From positions 1 through 6,132 of the forward strand of contig CAUHML010000179.1 of assembly GCA_959606905.1 (NCBI GenBank): a DNA stretch of 6,132 nt, given 5' to 3'. Each line of letters starts with the position of its first letter. Position 1 is the first letter of the stretch. Made by a program: the position numbers and the translations under genes. The notes under the pieces were generated by a model. That model saw nothing but the letters and a program-made list of their open reading frames with translations, ran no database searches and was not told where the DNA came from. This document shows positions 1 to 5,383 of this stretch, piece by piece. The stretch comes from an uncultured Bacteroides sp. (GTDB lineage Bacteria > Bacteroidota > Bacteroidia > Bacteroidales > Bacteroidaceae).

Positions 1-1
1 T

Positions 2-181
2 GACAATTCGGACAAGAAGCAGTCCACCAAGGACAACCTGCACTCGACACTGGCGGTCCTGCATGATTTTTGCTCCGGGCTGGACTTCAAGGATCTTACC
101 TATACATTCTTTCGTAATTTTGAACAATACTTAAGAGAAAAGGGCAATGCGGTCAATACCATATACTTATATTTTATTTAA
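2..181 (+). pseudogene. tyrosine recombinase (integrase), broken N-terminal fragment
   Basis: Frame 2 is open from the left edge and encodes 59 residues before a TAA stop. Residues 13-54 (NLHSTLAVLHDFCSGLDF... to ...REKGNAVNTI) resemble the helical SAM-like, core-binding N-terminal domain of Bacteroidetes tyrosine recombinases. In that family the segment normally runs on through another helix into the catalytic domain carrying the R-H-R-Y residues. Here the resemblance stops after VNTI, near position 165, and five unrelated residues precede the stop, so the whole catalytic domain is missing. The intact protein would cut and rejoin DNA at att or inversion sites; this piece cannot. The 5' part lies outside the window, so only the 3' break is observed. 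The fragment has clearly higher GC than the AT-rich sequence right after it, which fits a junction. The family call is by recognition of the sequence pattern. Confidence 0.72.
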
Positions 182-190
182 ATTTCATTT

Positions 191-1018
191 CTATTTCACA
201 ATACTTTCTTTTAACAGAATGGAGGGTTGTATGCCAAAATACGCCTTAAAACTATGGGAGAAATGTGAGAAACTTTCAAATCCTAAATCCAATAGAAATT
301 CTGACGGCTTGATTTTCTTTTCTTTAATGAGTACATAAGCTTCTTCCAGTCGCTTTGTCAACAACCATTTTCCGAGTGTCGTACCAAACACTTTTAAGAA
401 GTCTCTGCGGAATGTAGATAAGCTACGTCCAGAAGCCTGCGCCAGTTGTTCCAATGGCAGGTTATCCTGATAGTGACACTCCATGAAATCTTTCAAATTA
501 ATTCTCTGCAAGCTGTTCATACGAGAAAACCAATTATGTAATCCCGGACGGAGATAGGTCAGGACATTTATGCACTCCTGTATCTTGAGATAAGTCAATG
601 GTTGGTTAGCCCGGAAATTATTATCAACACCAGCTTCAATGCCTGATATCAGACCCTGAAGGAGTACATGATTGGTTACTGTCATTACATTTATATCTTC
701 ATTTTCCACTTCATTTTCTGCATCTGTCATAGCCGGAGACGTAGCACGTAACAGATATTCTGTTACAGCCTCTTCCGATATGCGGATATGTACTACTTGC
801 ATGAAACTCTCCGTGTGAAATGAAATATGTTCGTTACGGGCCAATATCCAGCCGCATCCTTTGCTCAGCGGGTGATTAATCCCTGACACACATATTGTTC
901 CTTCTCCCGAATAGACATATAAGAATAAAAAATCATCAAATTGGAATTTCATAAGCCGCCCGTTGGTGAAATTCATCTTATACATAATAGGATAGTCTGG
1001 AATCATTTTATTTTTCAT
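191..1018 (-). CDS. AraC-family transcriptional regulator, downstream of an MFS efflux gene
   Basis: This encodes 275 residues. Residues 1-160 form a beta-rich, cupin-like sensor region (for example FLFLYVYSGEGTICVSG at 30-46). Residues 174-270 are the AraC/XylS DNA-binding domain: the first helix-turn-helix is near 188-207 (LEQLAQASGRSLSTFRRDF) and the second near 237-258, with the typical F-x-S-x-x-H-F-S-x-x-F-K pattern and a final FGIQPS. Length is normal for the family. The ATG at 1018 is fixed by a good Shine-Dalgarno sequence 8 nt upstream. The gene starts 13 nt after the last base of the MFS gene, so the two are very probably co-transcribed. From this position it is inferred to regulate the pump operon; the ligand cannot be read from the sequence. 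It ends only 9 bp from the broken integrase frame, so the right side of that junction is essentially this gene's 3' end. Confidence 0.9.
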   Translation of the reverse strand: MKNKMIPDYPIMYKMNFTNGRLMKFQFDDFLFLYVYSGEGTICVSGINHPLSKGCGWILARNEHISFHTESFMQVVHIRISEEAVTEYLLRATSPAMTDAENEVENEDINVMTVTNHVLLQGLISGIEAGVDNNFRANQPLTYLKIQECINVLTYLRPGLHNWFSRMNSLQRINLKDFMECHYQDNLPLEQLAQASGRSLSTFRRDFLKVFGTTLGKWLLTKRLEEAYVLIKEKKIKPSEFLLDLGFESFSHFSHSFKAYFGIQPSILLKESIVK

Positions 1019-1026
1019 TTGTGAAT

Positions 1027-1033
1027 CTCCTTT
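1027..1033 (-). promoter_or_regulatory. Shine-Dalgarno sequence of the downstream AraC gene
   Basis: On the minus strand AAAGGAG lies 8 nt before the ATG at 1018, and its first two A bases are the end of the MFS stop codon TAA (1034-1032). Strong Shine-Dalgarno sequences are uncommon in Bacteroidales, and the other genes here have only AT-rich leaders. Its position suggests translation re-initiation or coupling within the operon. Confidence 0.75.
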
Positions 1034-2219
1034 ATTGTTTGGTTACCTTTAAAGCGATATGCGAGGTTGCAATATGATTGCAAAACCATGTACCGATGCA
1101 ACAAGCAACGATGATAATTCCGGTTGTATAGAGCATATTTCCCAATCCGGTCAAGGGAGAAAGCACTCCACCGAACAGGAACATCAAAAATCCAAGCAAT
1201 GCAGAGGCGTTTCCGGAGTTCTTTCTCTCCAAATCAAGGGCAAGTGTTGTAGAACTGGGCAATATTACTCCCAGGAAGAGCATAAAAACAAACAGCGATA
1301 CTTCCACCGGCCACACGGAAGTGGAGAAAAATAAAGCTGCGGCTACAAACAAACTCATTATCCCGAATCCTATAGAACCTACACGCAATGCATCGGTTGC
1401 GTCATGGAATAATGAAACCGTCAGACTGCCCAGCATTATGGCTATCGCATTGGCACCGAAACACAGGCTGTACGCCAGCGGGGACATGTTAAAATGCTCC
1501 TGAAAGATAAAGGGAGAAGCAGCAATATATGTAAACATTACCCCCATAGCGAACGCCTGTACCAATACATAGCGCATAAACTGAGCATTTTGAAACACAG
1601 GTATATAATTCCGAAATGTGGCAAACACACCGCAATGTTGTTGCTCGTTATTCAAGGACTCTTTAAAAAAGGCCAATGCCATAATCAATAATATGCCTAT
1701 CAATACCAATATCCAGAAGATACCTTTCCAGTCAGTCACTTCCAATAAAACACCCCCCAATACGGGGGCACAAACCGGGGCAATGCCTTGCACGGAGCTA
1801 AGCATAGAAAAAAAGCGAGTAAGCTCTCTCCCTTCGTAGAGATCCGTGGCGATGGATTTGGAAATAACTACTCCACCGGCTCCGGACAATCCTTGTAGTA
1901 ATCGGAAGAAGATAAATACATATATATCCGAAGCGTATAAACAACCTATTGTAGATATACAAAACAGGACAAGGGAGGCCATTAATGTTTTTTTACGTCC
2001 ATACTTGTCACTCAACGGCCCGATAACCAACTGCCCGACGGCCAGTCCAACCATACTAAAAGTCAGGCTAAGCTGTATGAGCGATGCCGTAGTATCAAAA
2101 TATCCGGCCAGCACCGGAAGGGCTGGCAGGTAAAAGTCGGTCACAAACGGACCAAAAGCTGAAACAATCCCGATAACAACCAGGATATACAGTTTTGAGT
2201 TTAAAGTTTCTTTCATCAT
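1032..2219 (-). CDS. Bcr/CflA-type MFS multidrug efflux transporter
   Basis: This encodes a 395-residue inner-membrane protein with about 12 hydrophobic segments, the normal length for Bcr/CflA (DHA1) drug:proton antiporters. Visible family marks are FGPFVTDFYLPALPVLA at residues 22-38 (TM1, with its acidic residue), loop 2-3 motif A GPLSDKYGRKK at 67-77, the TM4 motif RLLQGLSGAGG at 106-116, and a TM5 antiporter-type segment SSVQGIAPVCAPVLGG at 141-156. Known members export drugs such as bicyclomycin, chloramphenicol or other small molecules with proton uptake; the substrate here cannot be told. Two ATG codons stand in tandem at 2219 and 2216, either of which could be the start. The leader is AT-rich without a Shine-Dalgarno sequence. 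It is the first gene of an operon with the AraC gene just after it, and faces a second AraC gene across a 235-bp divergent region, a layout typical of regulated efflux. Confidence 0.93.
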   Translation of the reverse strand: MMKETLNSKLYILVVIGIVSAFGPFVTDFYLPALPVLAGYFDTTASLIQLSLTFSMVGLAVGQLVIGPLSDKYGRKKTLMASLVLFCISTIGCLYASDIYVFIFFRLLQGLSGAGGVVISKSIATDLYEGRELTRFFSMLSSVQGIAPVCAPVLGGVLLEVTDWKGIFWILVLIGILLIMALAFFKESLNNEQQHCGVFATFRNYIPVFQNAQFMRYVLVQAFAMGVMFTYIAASPFIFQEHFNMSPLAYSLCFGANAIAIMLGSLTVSLFHDATDALRVGSIGFGIMSLFVAAALFFSTSVWPVEVSLFVFMLFLGVILPSSTTLALDLERKNSGNASALLGFLMFLFGGVLSPLTGLGNMLYTTGIIIVACCIGTWFCNHIATSHIALKVTKQ

Positions 2220-2247
2220 AATTTATTTATACTTTTATTTTCTGCTG

Positions 2248-2255
2248 CAAAGTTC
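2248..2255 (-). promoter_or_regulatory. possible -7 promoter element of the MFS operon
   Basis: On the minus strand GAACTTTG matches the Bacteroides -7 consensus TAnnTTTG at five of six fixed positions, 28 nt before the MFS ATG. No TTTG -33 box is found about 20 bp upstream. A promoter lacking its -33 box would fit activator dependence. This is a weak single-element call. Confidence 0.25.
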
Positions 2256-2276
2256 ATAACATTCTGTCACATCCTT

Positions 2277-2402
2277 TTGTCCATTTCCATGTCTGGATTG
2301 TCCGGATAGTAACCAAATGTTGATTAGAGAAATCTATTTTAGTCTGACTTTCTCCTGTAAACGGCTTTGAAGCTGAGAGACAAATTTGTTATTGTCCATT
2401 TC
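2277..2402. repeat. repeated TTGTCC motifs in the divergent region, possible operator half-sites
   Basis: The hexamer TTGTCC occurs at 2277-2282, 2298-2303 and 2392-2397 in the same orientation. The first and third copies extend to an identical 11-mer, TTGTCCATTTC (2277-2287 and 2392-2402). The first two copies start 21 bp apart, two helical turns, the spacing found between direct-repeat half-sites of AraC-type activators. They lie 58-84 bp upstream of the MFS start. Binding by either neighbouring AraC protein is an inference. Confidence 0.35.
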
Positions 2403-2445
2403 GTGATATTTGCAAGCAGATAAACAATAATCCGTAAAATCCTTT

Positions 2446-2453
2446 TATATTTG
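2446..2453 (+). promoter_or_regulatory. -7 promoter element (TATATTTG) before the divergent AraC gene
   Basis: TATATTTG is a perfect match to the Bacteroides -7 consensus TAnnTTTG. No clear TTTG -33 box lies about 20 bp upstream. The element ends one base before the most upstream ATG of the gene (2455), so a transcript from it would start at or after that ATG. This argues for a downstream start codon (2479 or 2497). Confidence 0.4.
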
Positions 2454-2454
2454 T

Positions 2455-3306
2455 ATGAACTTACTTGTATTATATTCGATGCCAATTAATAAAGATATGA
2501 CAAACAAGTTTGGAATATGTCCTTCCACCGGACATTTATCCGTATTATTTCCGGAAAAGGAAGCGGAACGTACTCCCTCAAATAAGATTTTTCTCGCTAT
2601 AGTCTTACAAGGTGGAGCCATGATTGAAATTGACGGGAAGAACCATTTAATATATACCGGGACATTGATATATCTGTATCCAAACCATCTGGTCAGACAA
2701 ATATCTCATACAGAAGATTTGCTACTTGAATATCTTTGGTTCGAGTTTGAATTCCTCTCGGATTTTCCTTTATTACTAAAGGCAGATATTTCAGAATATG
2801 TAGGAAAAAATCCTTGCTTACAGTTAAAAGATAAAGAGAGGCAACTGGTGAAGAAATACTATGACCTGATAGCTGAACGTTATCAGGAAAGCAATGAGTA
2901 CATTGCCATTACCAAAGGATTGCTGTTTTCCTTTATTCTTGAAATCAGCAGGTTATATTCCGGTAAAAATGTGTCGGTATCAAATACACGACAAGACGAA
3001 TTGACAGATCATTTCTTCTTTCTACTCCATCAGCATTACAAGAAAGAACGGTCTGTTTCATTTTACGCCGATAAATTATATATATCGGATAAGTATCTGA
3101 TGCGTGTACTGAAGAAATCCACTGGACAGACTTTTCATTTTTGGGTAATTGAGTTTATTATGCGTGAAGCCAAGCTGTTATTACGTTCAACGACCATCAG
3201 TATTACCGAAATATCGGAAAAATTGAATTACCCGAACCCTTCATTCTTCTCCCGCGTATTCCACCAGTATGTGGGAATGACCCCAAAAGAGTTCAGGAAT
3301 CAGTGA
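2455..3306 (+). CDS. AraC-family transcriptional regulator, divergent from the MFS operon
   Basis: From the first ATG this encodes 283 residues. Residues 46-105 look like the cupin-type AraC ligand-binding domain (AIVLQGGAMIEIDGKNHLIYT...), and a helical linker spans about 125-170. Residues 185-281 form the DNA-binding domain, with the first helix-turn-helix near 199-221 (FYADKLYISDKYLMRVLKKS) and the second near 249-272, ending in the family signature PSFFSRVFHQYVGMTPKEFR (262-281). It is not a close copy of the AraC protein at 191-1018. Its divergent position opposite the MFS gene suggests that it controls the pump, itself, or both. The start is uncertain: a consensus -7 element ends right before the ATG at 2455, so Met9 (2479) or Met15 (2497) may be the true start; neither loses conserved sequence. 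The inducer cannot be inferred. Confidence 0.92.
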   Translation: MNLLVLYSMPINKDMTNKFGICPSTGHLSVLFPEKEAERTPSNKIFLAIVLQGGAMIEIDGKNHLIYTGTLIYLYPNHLVRQISHTEDLLLEYLWFEFEFLSDFPLLLKADISEYVGKNPCLQLKDKERQLVKKYYDLIAERYQESNEYIAITKGLLFSFILEISRLYSGKNVSVSNTRQDELTDHFFFLLHQHYKKERSVSFYADKLYISDKYLMRVLKKSTGQTFHFWVIEFIMREAKLLLRSTTISITEISEKLNYPNPSFFSRVFHQYVGMTPKEFRNQ

Positions 3307-3391
3307 CCCTGAAATATTCTATGGTCATAGACTTCTAAAGGCAAATGGCTTTGACATTTACAGACAAGAGCTAATTGTCCGAAATGACGAC

Positions 3392-3439
3392 TTTTGCTAC
3401 CGTAAACAATTTAATATTTGATGATATATGGTAGCAAAA
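3392..3439. repeat. perfect 10-bp inverted repeat around the DUF4251 start
   Basis: TTTTGCTACC at 3392-3401 is exactly complementary in reverse to GGTAGCAAAA at 3430-3439, separated by 28 bp. The right arm covers the last base of the DUF4251 start codon and codons 2-4. The spacer contains AATATTTG (3413-3420), close to the Bacteroides -7 element. It could be an operator, or, if transcription starts upstream of the left arm, an RNA stem that hides the start codon. Confidence 0.6.
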
Positions 3440-4021
3440 TGTTTAAAAAAAATCTTGCTCCTTCTTTTTATAACAGGAGCGATACAGGCCAATGCCCAGA
3501 AAGGAAAGAAAAGTGAATTGCAACAATGGAAAGATTTCATTGAGAATGCACGTTTAATAGCCAGACAGGAACGACACTTGATGGATTCGATTGTCCATAT
3601 AAAGGCCGAAAATGCTTTGCAAAGGAAAGAGTTTGTACTGGAAAGTGACGAACTGACACTAAAGCATGGTGAACATGGATATGTAAATTCTACCACCAAC
3701 TTCATTGCCTTGCATGACGGGAGAGCGACCGTGCAAATCTCACCGTTCCAATCAGGCGGCGGTCCCAACGGCGTGGGTGGTATCACAGTGGAAGGCACTC
3801 CGACCGGATTGAAAATGGAAACAGACAAGAAAGGCATCACCCGCCTTTCCATGAATGTCACCGGAAATGGTATATCGGCACAAGTTACAGTGACACTCAG
3901 TCCTTCGGACAACCGTGCCACAGCAACGATTATCCCCAATTTCAATTCTCTCAATGTTACATTGGACGGGCAACTGGTTCCGTTCAAGGAAAGTTCCGTA
4001 TTTAAAGGAACAACTTTCTGA
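3428..4021 (+). CDS. exported DUF4251-family protein
   Basis: This encodes 197 residues. Residues 1-23 are a clear Sec signal peptide: positive MVAKCLKK, a hydrophobic stretch ILLLLFITGAI, and an ANA cleavage motif (21-23) before Gln24, so the product is exported to the periplasm or surface. Residues 28-67 are helical and charged, and about 68-197 read as a beta-rich domain (EFVLESDELTLKHG, then VQISPFQSGGGPNGVGGI, ending NVTLDGQLVPF) resembling the DUF4251 family of Bacteroidales. No biochemical role is established for that family as far as I know. The broken DUF4136 lipoprotein gene follows after 27 bp, so the two were probably an envelope-protein operon. The start region has an inverted repeat and an A8 tract (3445-3452). 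Without one A, the ATG at 3439 would be in frame and give MFKKILLLLF, an equally good signal peptide. Confidence 0.82.
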   Translation: MVAKCLKKILLLLFITGAIQANAQKGKKSELQQWKDFIENARLIARQERHLMDSIVHIKAENALQRKEFVLESDELTLKHGEHGYVNSTTNFIALHDGRATVQISPFQSGGGPNGVGGITVEGTPTGLKMETDKKGITRLSMNVTGNGISAQVTVTLSPSDNRATATIIPNFNSLNVTLDGQLVPFKESSVFKGTTF

Positions 4022-4048
4022 TCATTAAACAAACTAACCAAGAAAAGT

Positions 4049-4432
4049 ATGACAGCTAAATTGTACATAGGGGTATTCATGCTCCTGGCAGGAACCCTAT
4101 ACTCCTGCCAAAAAGATGAAGAAGTGAATAAACTGGATGCCGACTACCGCGTAATGACTGATTATGATCCGGAAACGGATTTCAGTCAGTTCCGGTCATA
4201 TTATCTGGCAGACAGTATTCTGTTTATCGGACAAGATAAAATATTACAATATCTTGACAAATCTTGAACACCTGTCACCATAACATGCAGGAACGGGGTT
4301 ACAGTCGTGCAGCAAGCAAGGAGAAGGCCGACTTGGGATTACACCAGTACCTACCATTTTGTGGGATACACCGCTTCACCTTATTGGTGGCGGGGATTTT
4401 CCGGTTATTGGAGTCCTTTTTATTGGGAGAAC
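4049..4432 (+). pseudogene. DUF4136-type lipoprotein gene, frameshifted and truncated
   Basis: Frame 2 opens with a lipoprotein signal, MTAKLYIGVFMLLAGTLYSC, whose lipobox LYSC puts the lipidated cysteine at residue 20. It continues as YDPETDFSQFRSYYLADSIL (residues 39-58), the start of the DUF4136 domain. A stop at 4265-4267 interrupts it. The homology continues in frame 1 from about 4258 (LNTCHHNMQERGYSRA, then KEKADLGL to about 4341). It returns to frame 2 from about 4344 (STYHFVGYTASPYWWRGFSG then YWSPFYWEN), the aromatic segment typical of the family, and is lost near 4432. The first break fits loss of one base; the second fits loss of a short segment after DLGL, where relatives have a few more residues. 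Beyond 4432 the sequence is RND pump coding. The lipid-anchored N-terminal 72 residues could still be made, but the domain is incomplete. Confidence 0.75.
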
Positions 4433-4810
4433 AGAGTTTGGAGGTCGCAACCGGCTCGTTGGAGGAAAATTCCAAAAACGTACACCAATACACAATGAAA
4501 TACAAAGGGCGGCTTGAAAAACCCGAAGAGTTTGGAAACATGGTTATCCGGTCGTTACCCAACGGAGAAGTTCTCCGGTTAAAAGATGTGGCAACCATTA
4601 AGCTGGGTGCACAAAACTATGTTATCAACGGACAGATAGACGGGCATCCGGCAGCCACTTGCATGATATTTCAAACGGCAGGTTCCAATGCCAATGAAGT
4701 AGTGGGTGAAATAAACGATTATCTCGAAATTATAGAGAAGGAACTTCCAAAAGATGTCAAAATTGCCCATCTGATGAGTACAAAGGATTTGGGGATGCAA
4801 GTATCCTTTA
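4433..4810 (+). pseudogene. RND efflux transporter (AcrB/HAE1-type), internal fragment
   Basis: In frame 1 about 115-120 residues match the periplasmic porter region of HAE1-family inner-membrane pump proteins: VATGSLEENSKNV, YKGRLEKPEEFGNMVIRSLP, GEVLRLKDVATIKLGAQNY, INGQIDGHPAATCMIFQTAG, then a helix ending ELPKDVKIAHLMSTKD. This corresponds roughly to residues 220-330 of E. coli AcrB, within a protein of over 1,000 residues. The first TM helix and everything from TM2 on are absent. At about 4790 a one-base loss is likely: shifted one frame, the sequence reads GDASIL and then a stop at 4809-4811, where relatives have FLDASI just before TM2. The frame is continuous with the middle part of the broken DUF4136 gene, giving an artificial 188-codon chimera at 4264-4830. 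Complete pumps export drugs or detergents with a membrane-fusion protein and a TolC-like channel; this piece cannot work. Confidence 0.8.
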
Positions 4811-5383
4811 GGCTCACTACGTATCTATAATTTTGTACATGTGGATGTATAACTCGTACAAAAGCGTGCTTTGTACCACAGAAAAACACTGCTCCACTAC
4901 ACTTCCTACATCTTGCAGGTGCTCCGTTTTATGGAAGCTGTTGGGGCTACTGATTTTTATACTGCTTCCAGTTCAACCGTTCCATTTGATCAATAAAAAA
5001 ACGACTTTTAATTATCATTTATTTGTGTGGCAAAATCGAATCTATACTTCCTCTTGCTTCCAAAGAGGACTTCATTTCATTGATTAACAACTCGGAAAAT
5101 AAATAAGCTATAAATAATAATTTTGACTTCTTTGTGTCTTGCTTGTTATTAGTTCCCAATATATACCCAACATTTGGGATTAGTTGGATCTCAGAACTAC
5201 TCCTGTAACCGTCATACTGTTGTGAATACACAACTCAATCCGTCTGCTTTCAATTTTTTGCATACATTACTGTATTTTTGTATTCTGAAGCAAAGCGATG
5301 TTTTGATTGGAATTCACGGTTTTAATACTCTTGACCGAATAAAATCCGTTTTTCAGATAACGCGTACTTATGAGCTCTATATA
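4811..5383. other. stretch without a convincing gene
   Basis: About 570 bp between the RND remnant and the fucosyltransferase stop codon. Short frames occur on both strands, but none has a recognised domain, a leader or a coherent composition. The most protein-like is frame 2 at 4853-4996 (47 codons ending at TAA, including YILQVLRFMEAVGATDFYTA), which has no start codon before its internal Met and may be the tail of another broken gene; I do not recognise it. From about 4996 to 5130 the DNA is very AT-rich. Weak stems are seen at 5049-5069 (7 bp, 7-nt loop) and 5316-5349 (one-base bulge, followed by T5). No transposase, RNA gene or direct-repeat array was found. Confidence 0.55.
4831..4876. 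repeat. cluster of alternating TTTGTAC / GTACAAA repeats
   Basis: TTTTGTAC (4831-4838) is the exact reverse complement of GTACAAAA (4856-4863), with a 17-bp spacer. The second copy also pairs with TTTGTAC at 4870-4876, giving a 7-bp stem with a 7-nt loop. Three copies therefore alternate in orientation within 46 bp, right after the end of the RND fragment. No T-tract follows, so it is not a typical terminator. Function unknown. Confidence 0.4.

Noticed and set aside
1059..2133. Several plus-strand open frames of 60-95 codons.
   Set aside because: They are antisense to a complete MFS gene, and their composition shows no independent coding signal.
3392..3439. A classical phase-variable invertible promoter at the 10-bp inverted repeat.
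   Set aside because: The spacer of 28 bp is much shorter than in known Bacteroidales invertible promoters and no invertase gene is in the window. It is kept only as one option in the finding.
3397..4080. Long minus-strand open frame (227 codons) opposite the DUF4251 gene.
   Set aside because: The plus strand has a signal peptide, domain-like sequence and operon spacing. The minus frame is cysteine- and serine-rich with no recognisable domain, a typical antisense shadow.
4264..4830. A 188-codon open frame starting at TTG, as a single new protein.
   Set aside because: Its parts match an out-of-frame piece of a lipoprotein gene and an internal piece of an RND pump, so it is a fusion of remnants.
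5049..5069. Stem TCCTCTT/AAGAGGA with a 7-nt loop, as a terminator.
   Set aside because: No T-tract follows on either strand and no active gene ends nearby on the plus strand.
4833..5087. Plus-strand 84-codon frame with a hydrophobic stretch, as a small membrane protein.
   Set aside because: No leader or recognised family, rich in Cys, Thr and Ser, and it begins inside decayed sequence. The hydrophobic run alone is not enough.
5316..5354. Stem ACGGTTTTA/TAAAATCCGT followed by T5, as a plus-strand terminator.
   Set aside because: AT-rich stem with a bulge and a 15-nt loop, and no plus-strand gene ends before it. It does not serve the minus-strand fucosyltransferase gene, since no T-tract lies on that side.
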